Shown piece after piece: positions 1 through 7,053 of a stretch of 8,426 nt of DNA. The stretch is taken from positions 1 to 8,426 of the forward strand of contig CAYGVJ010000189.1 of the NCBI GenBank assembly GCA_964353255.1. The letters run 5' to 3'. A model generated the notes under the pieces. It saw only the letters and a list, made by a program, of their open reading frames with translations. It did no database searches and was not told the DNA's origin. A program made the translations under genes and the position numbers. The DNA is from VFZS01 sp964353255 (lineage in GTDB: Bacteria; Acidobacteriota; Terriglobia; Bryobacterales; Bryobacteraceae). The stretch's first letter is position 1; every line of letters starts with the position of its first letter.

Positions 1-798
1 CGGTCCCAGGACGCGGAGCTGACGTTTCGGAAAGCCATCGAGTTGCGGCCTAACGACTGGGCCGGCTACCAGGATCTGGGCCGGCTCTACATCAGGCGGG
101 CGGAGTACGCCAAGGCCGAGGAATGCCTGCGGCGGGTGACCGAACTCACGCCGGACAACTACTGGGGCTTCAGTGTGCTCGGCGCGGTCTACCACTACCA
201 GGGACGGTTCGAGCAGGCTATCGCCATGATCGACCGTTCCATCCAGTTGCGTCCGACGGGCGGGGCGTACTCCAACCTGGGCACGATCTACTCCTTTCAG
301 GGGCGCTATCAGGAGGCAGCGCGAGCCTTTGAGAAGGCGCTGGAGCTGGGGACAGCGAATCGCGCCATTTGGGGGAATCTGGCCGAGGCTTATCTGCGGG
401 TTCCAGGTCAGGCGGAGAAGGCGCCGGAAGCTTACCGCCGGGCGATCCAGTTGACGGAGAGGGACCTGGCGGTGAACCCGAAGGACGCCGAAGTGCGGGC
501 GCACCTGGCGGTCTACTGCGCCCGTCTGAACCAGCGGCAGCGAGCGCTGGTGGAAGCCGCAAAGGCCCGCGGCTTGGCGGCGGGTAACAAAACTGTTCTG
601 TTCCGCTGCGCGCTGGCCTATGAACTGGCGGGCCGACGCAGCCTGGCGCTCGAGACTCTGAAGGAGGCATTGCGGGGAGGCTATTCACGGGCAGAGGTGG
701 AAAGACATCCGGACCTGGCGGATCTGCGCCAGGATCCGCGTTACACGGCGCTGATGCGGTCCAGCAGCGCCGCAACTCCAGGGCAAACAGCGCGATAG
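1..798 (+). CDS. TPR-repeat protein, 5' end outside the window
   Basis: The reading frame is open from the first base, so the true start lies upstream; 265 C-terminal residues are visible. They are built of tetratricopeptide repeats. A partial repeat ends at residue 16, and full repeats lie near 19-52, 53-86 and 88-120. More degenerate ones lie near 121-160, 163-196 and 197-230, with the usual small residue/Tyr pattern ('LGRLY', 'LGAVYHYQG', 'LGTIYSFQG') and Pro near helix ends ('ELRPND', 'ELTPDN'). TPR arrays bind protein partners and have no catalytic role of their own. The end ('HPDLADLRQDPRYTALM') resembles the C-termini of TPR tails fused to Ser/Thr kinase or winged-helix/cyclase domains in Acidobacteriota, so an N-terminal signalling domain outside the window is plausible but not seen. 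A strong ribosome-binding site for the next gene starts directly after the stop, so the two are probably co-transcribed. Confidence 0.9.
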   Translation, partial: RSQDAELTFRKAIELRPNDWAGYQDLGRLYIRRAEYAKAEECLRRVTELTPDNYWGFSVLGAVYHYQGRFEQAIAMIDRSIQLRPTGGAYSNLGTIYSFQGRYQEAARAFEKALELGTANRAIWGNLAEAYLRVPGQAEKAPEAYRRAIQLTERDLAVNPKDAEVRAHLAVYCARLNQRQRALVEAAKARGLAAGNKTVLFRCALAYELAGRRSLALETLKEALRGGYSRAEVERHPDLADLRQDPRYTALMRSSSAATPGQTAR

Positions 799-810
799 AG
801 GAGGCGCATT

Positions 811-1179
811 ATGGCAACAGCGGCGATGATACGGAAACGGAAACGGCAACCGATACAACACACGATCTACATCGAGATCCAGGACGGCAGGTTTACGTAT
901 CGGGATCAGGACACAATACTCGCACGCGGCAAGCACGCCCATCACGAAGACCAAGTCGGGTGGGAGTCGAAGACGGGCGAGGACTTCACGATTGCCTTCG
1001 TGGAGTGGCCGTTTGCAGGCAGACTGAAGGTGCTCAAGAGCAAGCGAGGGAAGGTCTCGCCCCTACAGGTTCACCCGAACGCGAAAGAGGACTACGAGTA
1101 CAAGTACACGGTGAGCATGCTCTCGTCCGGTCTTTCGGACGACCCGGACATTATCATCGATCCCTGCAACGGAGGTTGA
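811..1179 (+). CDS. Small conserved-looking protein of unknown function
   Basis: I do not recognise this 122-residue protein. The start is well supported: AGGAGG at 799-804 lies 6 nt before ATG, immediately after the stop of the TPR gene. There is no signal peptide and no membrane segment. The N-terminus is basic (residues 8-13, RKRKRQ). The rest looks like an all-beta domain: 'HTIYIEIQDGRFTY' near 17-30, 'VGWESKTGEDFTIAFVEWPF' near 49-68, 'YEYKYTVSML' near 95-104 and 'DPDIIIDP' at 111-118. This order (Trp-bearing strand, a 'DFTIAF' strand, a Tyr-rich strand, then a 'DP.IIIDP' strand) resembles a degenerate cupredoxin-like sandwich. The only Cys is C119 near the end, and I see no copper-ligand set. 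Function is unknown. It probably shares an operon with the TPR protein. Confidence 0.75.
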   Translation: MATAAMIRKRKRQPIQHTIYIEIQDGRFTYRDQDTILARGKHAHHEDQVGWESKTGEDFTIAFVEWPFAGRLKVLKSKRGKVSPLQVHPNAKEDYEYKYTVSMLSSGLSDDPDIIIDPCNGG

Positions 1180-1203
1180 GGCTTCCACGCGCCGGGGAAT
1201 GTG

Positions 1204-1252
1204 AAAAAAGTCCAGCGGCAACCTGAACCCTGGTGGATCAGGTTGCCGCTGG
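1204..1252 (-). terminator. Intrinsic terminator of the minus-strand secreted-protein gene
   Basis: There is a perfect 15-bp stem: CCAGCGGCAACCTGA at 1212-1226 pairs with 1238-1252, around an 11-nt loop. Read on the minus strand, the hairpin is followed after two bases by six T residues (complement of the A run at 1204-1209), the standard rho-independent layout. It lies 55 nt past the stop of the 1307-1723 gene. On the plus strand no T tract follows, so it is unlikely to terminate the 811-1179 gene efficiently, although its stem could protect that transcript's 3' end. Confidence 0.88.
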
Positions 1253-1306
1253 CTGTCGCCCGAGTTGGGGTGAGGTGGCTGTGTGCCCGTGCCAGGCGCG
1301 GTGGGC

Positions 1307-1723
1307 TTACCGCACGGTGGCGCGAACTGACGCAAGCTCGGTCCGGCCCGCATTCCTGGCCATCTCCCGCTCGGTCTTGGACTTGGGCAGCCGGTATCCG
1401 CGCTGGTTTTCCGCGTTCCAGACCTGCGACAGAAAGTAGGCGTTGCCGTAGCGGTTGAACACCAGCTTGCTGCCCGGCACCGTGCCGCTGTTCGTGGTCG
1501 ACGGGATCGTCACCGTGAAGGCGCTCGCGTCCCGGCCGCCGATGACCAGCACGCCGGGAGCTGCGCTCGCATTCACCGTGTACTCCCCGGCAGGGAGAAC
1601 CTTCTGCCCGACGGTGAACTCGAACGGGATGTCAGCAATGAGCTGCGCCCTGGATTGCGCGTAGCCTGCCGTCACCGCCAGCAAGGCCGCCGCGATTGCG
1701 ATTGTCAAAGTTCTGCTCTTCAT
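1307..1723 (-). CDS. Secreted acidobacterial small protein, function unknown
   Basis: The protein has 138 residues. The start was chosen at 1723 because AGGAG (complement of 1731-1735) sits 7 nt upstream and the protein then begins with a textbook signal peptide. That peptide has 'MKSR', a hydrophobic stretch from residue 5 to 19, and a probable cleavage after 'GYA' at residue 22. An in-frame upstream start at 1825 would add 34 basic residues and is less likely. The mature part has 'DIPFEFTVG' at 31-39, 'LPAGEYTV' at 43-50, 'KLVFNRYGNAYFLSQVW' at 86-102 and 'LPKSKTERE' at 112-120. I recall this architecture from a large family of short exported proteins in Acidobacteriota, with no established function. 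It is probably a periplasmic or surface beta-rich protein. The gene stands alone between its own terminator and a long upstream leader. Confidence 0.9.
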   Translation of the reverse strand: MKSRTLTIAIAAALLAVTAGYAQSRAQLIADIPFEFTVGQKVLPAGEYTVNASAAPGVLVIGGRDASAFTVTIPSTTNSGTVPGSKLVFNRYGNAYFLSQVWNAENQRGYRLPKSKTEREMARNAGRTELASVRATVR

Positions 1724-2037
1724 TTCGAATCTCCTCTCGTTTGCGTTTTTCGCCGACCGGGTGGGGCGGATCGGCCGCCTTTTTCCGTGTGGTGGAATCG
1801 GTTTCTCAACCGATTGCCTCGCCACCCTTTGTTCCGGTTCGGCGCTTGAAAGAAGGGCAATCGCCGTGCCAAAGGCAACCGCGCGACGCCGGCGGGGCTG
1901 GGGTCGGACGTATCCCCTTGAATCTGCGCGGGTTGTGCTTCTACGGCGACTTGGGCTGCGGAACCGGAGATGGCTGGCTGGACACGGAAAGTCTAACCAT
2001 CCGGCTAGAGAGCCTATCCGCTCGGTTAAGATATGTG
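1724..2037. other. Non-coding intergenic region between divergent genes
   Basis: No convincing gene is present. Open frames here lack ribosome-binding sites and overlap one another in several frames. The left part is the 5' leader and promoter region of the minus-strand secreted protein. It contains the AGGAG site at 1731-1735 and an inverted repeat at 1796-1815. The right part, up to the fold-back element, must hold at least some of the promoter for the sigma-54 activator. I see no consensus sigma-70 or sigma-54 promoter in it. A weak AT-rich stretch 'TTAAGATATG' lies at 2026-2035, just before the fold-back element. Confidence 0.6.
1796..1815. promoter_or_regulatory. 8-bp inverted repeat in the leader of the secreted-protein gene
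   Basis: AATCGGTT at 1796-1803 and AACCGATT at 1808-1815 form a perfect inverted repeat with a TCTC spacer, 73 nt upstream of the minus-strand start codon. It could be a dimeric repressor's operator or a small hairpin in the 5' untranslated region. The sequence alone does not decide between them. Confidence 0.4.
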
Positions 2038-2175
2038 CTAGGAGGTTGCTGAGAAAGCCCTGCCGGTGCTCGAAGGCGACAAGCTAAAGCATGTCCCACA
2101 ACGTCAGATCAGGCCCTTGCGGCCTAGGTGGGGCATGCTTCAGCTTGCCTGTAGGCTTTTTCAGCAACCTGCTAG
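2038..2175. mobile_element. MITE-like fold-back element (138 bp)
   Basis: The ends are inverted repeats: 2038-2059 and the complement of 2154-2175 agree at 20 of 22 positions (core GGTTGCTGA-AAAGCC). Both ends carry CTAG, which could be part of the repeat or a 4-bp target duplication. A second inverted pair, 2081-2099 with 2128-2146, agrees at 17 of 19 positions. At the centre AGGCC (2111-2115) faces GGCCT (2121-2125). The whole element therefore folds into one long interrupted hairpin. It has no coding capacity, so any transposition would need a transposase elsewhere. It ends 24 nt before the start codon of the activator gene. Any transcript of that gene must therefore start inside the element or cross it, which places the hairpin in the promoter or leader. 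The T5 run at 2157-2161 after the inner stem could act as a plus-strand attenuator. MITE status is inferred from structure. Confidence 0.72.
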
Positions 2176-2199
2176 AGAACCAAGAAAGGCGCTGAGCGG

Positions 2200-4128
<1,929 letters not shown>

Positions 4129-4135
4129 CGCCGCT

Positions 4136-4357
4136 ATGAGTCGCCAGGACAACCGTTGGACCGCGCTCGGGCGGTACACCACGCTGGCCGTCACGCTGCC
4201 CGCGGCGACCTTCGCCGGCTACCTGTTAGGACATCTATTGGACCGGCTGTTTCATACCGATTTCCTCTACGTGGTGTTTCTCCTGCTGGGAATCGCCGCC
4301 GGATTCCTCGAACTGATCCGGGAGGTGCAGAAAGACGCGGGCAATGGCGGAAGCTGA
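4136..4357 (+). CDS. atpZ: F0F1 ATP synthase accessory protein AtpZ (ATPase gene 1 family)
   Basis: A 73-residue membrane protein with two transmembrane helices, near residues 14-34 and 43-61. The first carries a 'GYLLGHLLD' motif (28-36) and the second 'GIAAGFLELIRE' (52-63), the pattern of the small subunit encoded at the head of many atp operons. Family knowledge: AtpZ works with AtpI, has been linked to Mg2+/Ca2+ transport and to ATP synthase assembly, and is not part of the rotary core. ATG at 4136 is preferred over an in-frame TTG at 4118, which would overlap the activator gene. No clear Shine-Dalgarno is visible, so translation probably depends on ribosomes finishing the activator 7 nt upstream. 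Its last 14 nt overlap atpI. Confidence 0.85.
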   Translation: MSRQDNRWTALGRYTTLAVTLPAATFAGYLLGHLLDRLFHTDFLYVVFLLLGIAAGFLELIREVQKDAGNGGS

Positions 4358-4730
4358 GGAGGTATTCCTCGAGCGCGCCCTCCGGCGTATCTTCCGCGGC
4401 GCGCTGATTCTGGGCATCGCCGGAACGGTGGTCGCGCTATGGCTCAGTGGATGGCGCAACGGTTTGGGTTTCCTGCTGGGGGCCGCCGGCTCGTATCTGA
4501 ACTTCTACTGGCTGCATCGGCTGGTGGAAGCGCTGGTGCCCGGCGGGCGCCGGCCCCGCAAGGCCCTGCTGGTACTGTTGGCGACGCGGTACCTGGTGCT
4601 GGGTTTGGGCGGGTATGTTACAGTGAAGTTGCTCGGCTTGAGCCTCGCAGCCATACTGCTGGGTTTGTTCGTTCCCGTGGCCGCGATCATCGTGGAGATC
4701 ATCTGCGAGCTGATCTATGCAGGAACATGA
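4344..4730 (+). CDS. atpI: ATP synthase protein I
   Basis: The protein has 128 residues and four hydrophobic segments near 19-37, 40-58, 73-93 and 98-120. The 'GLGFLLGAAGSYLNFYWLHRLVEAL' stretch in the second segment is typical of the AtpI (ATP-synt_I) family, as is the position between atpZ and atpB. Family knowledge: AtpI assists assembly of the c-ring in the membrane and may help Mg2+ supply, and it is often dispensable. The start overlaps the atpZ end by 14 nt and the end overlaps atpB by 14 nt, so translation of all three is probably coupled. Sequence conservation in this family is low, so the call rests on motif plus position. Confidence 0.85.
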   Translation: MAEAEEVFLERALRRIFRGALILGIAGTVVALWLSGWRNGLGFLLGAAGSYLNFYWLHRLVEALVPGGRRPRKALLVLLATRYLVLGLGGYVTVKLLGLSLAAILLGLFVPVAAIIVEIICELIYAGT

Positions 4731-5454
4731 ACTCTGGTTTACGGCCCTCCTGAACGACCACCTCGCCGGAGCGGGCAACGCGGTTCTCGCCTGGGTCGGA
4801 ACCCGCGCCGAGAACCCCGCGCGACCGTGGGCCAACTTCATCGCCATGGAGATCCTGGCGGCGCTGGCGGTGATCGTGGTGTTTGCGATCTTGCGTCCCC
4901 GGCTCTCGGTGGACCGGCCCGGCAAGCTCCAGCACTGCTTCGAGCTGATCTACCTGTTCCTGCGCAACACCGCCGAAGAAATCATGGGGCCTCACGCCCG
5001 CCTGTACCTGGCATTTTTCGGAACGATTTTCATATTCGTCCTGTTTTCCAACCTGTTGGGGATCATCCCCACGTTCGAATCGCCCACGATGTTCCCGGCG
5101 GTCCCCCTGGGCTGCGCCCTGGCCACCTTCGCCTACTACAACCTGATGGGTTTCCGGGCCCAGGGCATCGGCGGCTACCTGAAGCATTTCGCCGGGCCGA
5201 TGCCGCTGCTGGCGCCCCTGATGGTGCCCATCGAGGTGATCAGCCACATGTCGCGGCCGCTGTCGCTGACCATCCGACTCTACGCCAACATGTACGCGGG
5301 CGAGCAGGTAACGCTGGCTTTCTTGGGAATCGCGCCGCTGGTGATTCCAGTGGCGTTCATGGGCCTGCACGTCTTCGTGGCTTTCTTGCAGGCCTTTGTC
5401 TTTGCGCTGCTGACCATGGTGTACGTGTCGGGCGCGGTGGAACACGAGCACTGA
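4717..5454 (+). CDS. atpB: F0 ATP synthase subunit a
   Basis: A 245-residue integral membrane protein that forms the two half-channels passing ions to and from the c-ring. The diagnostic block 'SRPLSLTIRLYANMYAGE' (179-196) contains the essential arginine, R187 (E. coli R210). E196, H218 and Q225 in 'GLHVFVAFLQAFVF' correspond to E. coli E219, H245 and Q252. The 'FSNLLGIIP' motif lies at 110-118. Hydrophobic segments are near 42-60, 95-118, 127-146, 163-176 and two in the last 60 residues. Length is normal for the family, with a short N-terminus. The start overlaps atpI by 14 nt with no separate strong ribosome site, suggesting coupling. All channel residues I can check are present, so it should be functional. 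Confidence 0.96.
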   Translation: MQEHELWFTALLNDHLAGAGNAVLAWVGTRAENPARPWANFIAMEILAALAVIVVFAILRPRLSVDRPGKLQHCFELIYLFLRNTAEEIMGPHARLYLAFFGTIFIFVLFSNLLGIIPTFESPTMFPAVPLGCALATFAYYNLMGFRAQGIGGYLKHFAGPMPLLAPLMVPIEVISHMSRPLSLTIRLYANMYAGEQVTLAFLGIAPLVIPVAFMGLHVFVAFLQAFVFALLTMVYVSGAVEHEH

Positions 5455-5467
5455 TACTGGCCTTATC

Positions 5468-5523
5468 CGCATCCAGTGTGAGCCCGGCTGCAAGAGGATG
5501 ACGGGAACCACCGCCTGGATGCG
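5468..5523 (+). promoter_or_regulatory. Hairpin in the atpB-atpE leader
   Basis: CGCATCCAG (5468-5476) pairs perfectly with CTGGATGCG (5515-5523), closing a 38-nt loop in which CCCG (5483-5486) can pair with CGGG (5502-5505). It sits 27 nt before the atpE start and ahead of its AAGGAGA ribosome site (5536-5542). No T run follows, so it is not a terminator. A 96-nt spacer stands out in a cluster whose other genes overlap. It probably stabilises or separately controls atpE mRNA, since subunit c is needed in many copies. Confidence 0.5.
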
Positions 5524-5550
5524 ACTTCATCGGACAAGGAGAAACGAACC

Positions 5551-5772
5551 ATGAACCACTGGATCTGGATCACTTCGGGATTCGCCATGGCCATCGCCTC
5601 GGCGGCCTGCGGCCTCGCGCAGGCCAAGGCTGTGGCCGCCGCCTGCGAGGGCATGGCGCGCAACCCGAGCGCGGCGGCGTCGATCCGCTTCGCCCTGATT
5701 CTGGGCTTGGCGCTGATCGAATCGCTGGCGCTCTACACGCTGGTAATTATTCTGCTGCAAGTCCGGGCGTAG
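5551..5772 (+). CDS. atpE: F0 ATP synthase subunit c
   Basis: A 73-residue hairpin of two transmembrane helices that assembles into the rotating c-ring. Helix 1 spans about 6-32, the polar loop has the conserved A-R-N-P (36-39), and helix 2 spans about 44-69 with the ion-carrying carboxylate E57. Q24, E57, S58 and Y62 match the ion-site positions Q32, E65, S66 and Y70 of the Ilyobacter tartaricus Na+ ring. The residue equivalent to its T67 is L59, as in the proton-driven cyanobacterial 'ESLTIY' type, so proton coupling is more likely. A good ribosome site (GGAG 5538-5541, 9 nt upstream) contrasts with the coupled genes before it and fits high output. The TAG stop lies inside the 5769-5796 palindrome. 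No atpF follows. Confidence 0.95.
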   Translation: MNHWIWITSGFAMAIASAACGLAQAKAVAAACEGMARNPSAAASIRFALILGLALIESLALYTLVIILLQVRA

Positions 5773-5796
5773 GGGCGAGGCATGCCTCGCCCCTAC
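5769..5796. repeat. Perfect 28-bp palindrome across the atpE/aldolase junction
   Basis: Each half is GTAGGGGCGAGGCA followed by its exact reverse complement. In RNA this is a 12-bp stem capped by a CAUG loop. It contains the atpE stop (TAG 5770-5772), a purine-rich ribosome-binding candidate (AGGGG 5771-5775, 6 nt before ATG) and the ATG of the next gene (5782-5784) in the loop. It also encodes that gene's M-P-R-P-Y. From memory, GTAGGGGCGAGG-type palindromes are dispersed repeats in several bacterial phyla; copy number in this genome cannot be seen here. Confidence 0.85.
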
Positions 5797-6672
5797 GAAG
5801 GCATCTACCCTCCGATTGCCACGCCTTTCGACGCGAACGGCGAACTGTACAAAGCCAAGCTCCGGCACAACGTCGGGAAGTGGAACCTGACCGCCTTGGC
5901 CGGCTACGTGGTCTGCGGCTCGACCGGCGAGAGCGTCATGCTCACCGCCGAAGAGAAGGTCCAGCTCTGGAGCTGGGTGGCCGAATGCGCCGCGCCGGAG
6001 AAGCTGCTCATCGCCGGCACGGGCATGGAGAGCGTGCGCGAGACGGTGGCCCTGACCAACCGCGCCGCCGAACTGGGCTACCAGGCGGCCATGGTGCGCA
6101 CGCCGCACTATTACAAGAACCTGCTGGCCAGCGCAGCCGCGCAGATGCTGTATTTCCGCGCGGTGGCCGACCAGTCGCGGGTCCCCATCATCATCTACAA
6201 CTGGCCGCAGGCCACCGGCGTGGACATTCCCGCCGAGGCGGTGGCCGAACTCTCCGAACATCCCAACATCGTCGCGGTGAAGGAGAGCTCCGGGAACCTG
6301 GAGAAGGTGATGCAGATGATCCGCACGGTGAGGCCGGGCTTCCAGGTGCTGGTCGGCTCGGCGCCGACGCTGGCGCCCGCGCTGATGATGGGAGCCGCGG
6401 GCGCGATCCTGGCCTACGCCAACGCCGCCCCTTTTTCGACCCTCGCCATCTGGGAAGCCTGCCGGGCGCGCGAGTATGATGCCGCGCGCGACTGGCAGAG
6501 CCGCATCGCGCAAGCGGCGGTGCTGGTCACCACGAGCTACGGCATCCCCGGCCTCAAGTACGCCATGGACCTGAACGGCTACTACGGCGGCCCGCCCCGC
6601 CTGCCGCTCATCCCGGCAGGCCCCGAAGCCCGGCGGGAAATTGAGGAGGCGTTCCGGGAGTTGAGGGAGTAG
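5782..6672 (+). CDS. DHDPS/N-acetylneuraminate lyase family aldolase
   Basis: A 296-residue class I aldolase of the usual family length, expected to be a TIM barrel and cytoplasmic. Visible signatures: 'GIYPPIATPF' 7-16, GSTGES 46-51 at the pyruvate-binding site, 'TPHYY' 108-111, catalytic Tyr139 in 'IIIYNWP' and Schiff-base Lys167 in 'VAVKESSGN'. The E. coli DapA Arg138 that binds the aspartate-semialdehyde carboxylate ('SRTG') is Ala here ('QATG', 143-146). The substrate is therefore probably not that of true lysine biosynthesis, and a keto-acid or sugar-acid aldolase is more likely. I give no gene symbol. The start codon and first five codons lie in the palindromic repeat, and no better start exists. 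From 6514 onward the gene is duplicated at 7524-7682. The last 57 nt may have been brought in with the MNT-HEPN cassette, but the frame is intact. Confidence 0.92.
   Translation: MPRPYEGIYPPIATPFDANGELYKAKLRHNVGKWNLTALAGYVVCGSTGESVMLTAEEKVQLWSWVAECAAPEKLLIAGTGMESVRETVALTNRAAELGYQAAMVRTPHYYKNLLASAAAQMLYFRAVADQSRVPIIIYNWPQATGVDIPAEAVAELSEHPNIVAVKESSGNLEKVMQMIRTVRPGFQVLVGSAPTLAPALMMGAAGAILAYANAAPFSTLAIWEACRAREYDAARDWQSRIAQAAVLVTTSYGIPGLKYAMDLNGYYGGPPRLPLIPAGPEARREIEEAFRELRE
6514..6615 (+). repeat. 102-bp direct repeat, copy 1 (inside the aldolase gene)
   Basis: This stretch is identical at all 102 positions to 7524-7625, an offset of 1010 bp. It encodes the segment around 'TTSYGIPGLKYAMDLNGYYG' of the aldolase. 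Past 6615 the two copies continue to align without gaps to their stop codons, but only 42 of 57 positions match. Upstream of 6514 there is no similarity. Confidence 0.95.
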
Positions 6673-6687
6673 CGGCACTTCTATAAT
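6661..6687 (+). promoter_or_regulatory. Promoter for the MNT-HEPN pair
   Basis: A perfect TATAAT -10 box lies at 6682-6687, with TTGAGG (4 of 6 matches to TTGACA) at 6661-6666 and a short 15-bp spacer. The -35 lies in the last codons of the aldolase gene. Transcription would begin near 6694, leaving an approximately 18-nt leader with AAGGGGG (6701-6707) before the GTG start. A consensus box is striking in such GC-rich DNA and suggests that the pair is expressed independently of the aldolase. Confidence 0.55.
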
Positions 6688-6711
6688 AGGGATTGGCAGC
6701 AAGGGGGCCGC

Positions 6712-7053
6712 GTGGCTGTACAATCGAGGTTCACCACCGCCAGCGAGACCATCGACGAGATGGTGCGGCGGATCGTGGAACGCTTCGAGCCGGAGCGGGT
6801 GATCTTGTTCGGCTCCCGCGCCACCGGGCAAGCCGGACTGGATAGCGACGCGGACTTCCTGGTGGTCATGCGGTGTGCTGTGTCACCTTCCCAGCAAGCC
6901 GTCGAGATCCGCCGGACGCTCGCAGACCTCCCCCTGGGCAAGGACATCGTGGTGGTTACACCCGAGTACTTCGAGCGCTACCGAGACGTCGTCGGCACCA
7001 TTGTCTGGCCGGCGGTGCGGGAAGGGAAGCTGCTGTATGAGCGAGCGGACTGA
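6712..7053 (+). CDS. MNT-type nucleotidyltransferase, probable antitoxin of a HEPN/MNT pair
   Basis: A 113-residue minimal nucleotidyltransferase (NTP_transf_2, pol-beta fold). The catalytic signature is complete: G34-S35-R36, then D46 and D48 at the GS-x10-DxD spacing ('GSRATGQAGLDSDADFLVV'), and a third carboxylate D78 in 'KDIVVVT'. The start is GTG, with AAGGGGG ending 4 nt upstream. The gene overlaps the next by 17 nt, the arrangement usual for MNT-HEPN operons. In studied pairs of this general class (MntA/HepT) the nucleotidyltransferase neutralises a HEPN ribonuclease by adding AMP to it; that role here is inference by family. It sits inside the DNA bounded by the duplicated aldolase end, so it is probably acquired. 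It should be soluble and cytoplasmic. Confidence 0.88.
   Translation: MAVQSRFTTASETIDEMVRRIVERFEPERVILFGSRATGQAGLDSDADFLVVMRCAVSPSQQAVEIRRTLADLPLGKDIVVVTPEYFERYRDVVGTIVWPAVREGKLLYERAD

Noticed and set aside
1204..1252. The 15-bp inverted repeat as a mobile element end or CRISPR-type repeat
   Set aside because: It is single, compact and followed by six T residues on the minus strand just past a stop codon, so a terminator explains it fully.
1696..2087. Plus-strand open frames in the intergenic region
   Set aside because: They overlap in several frames, lack ribosome sites, have Arg/Pro-rich shadow composition, and run over the secreted-protein start or into the fold-back element.
5551..5772. 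Na+-driven ATP synthase called from Q24/E57/S58/Y62
   Set aside because: The same four residues occur in proton-driven cyanobacterial c subunits; the position that distinguishes the Na+ type (Thr) is Leu59 here.
6694..6708. Possible sigma-54 promoter (TTGGCA with GG-N10-GC spacing) before the MNT gene
   Set aside because: The -12 half (GGGGC) is a poor match to TTGC and is the ribosome-binding site; a perfect TATAAT lies just upstream.
5527..6831. 434-codon minus-strand open frame opposite atpE and the aldolase
   Set aside because: It is an antisense shadow spanning three real plus-strand genes, with low-complexity composition and no recognisable motif.
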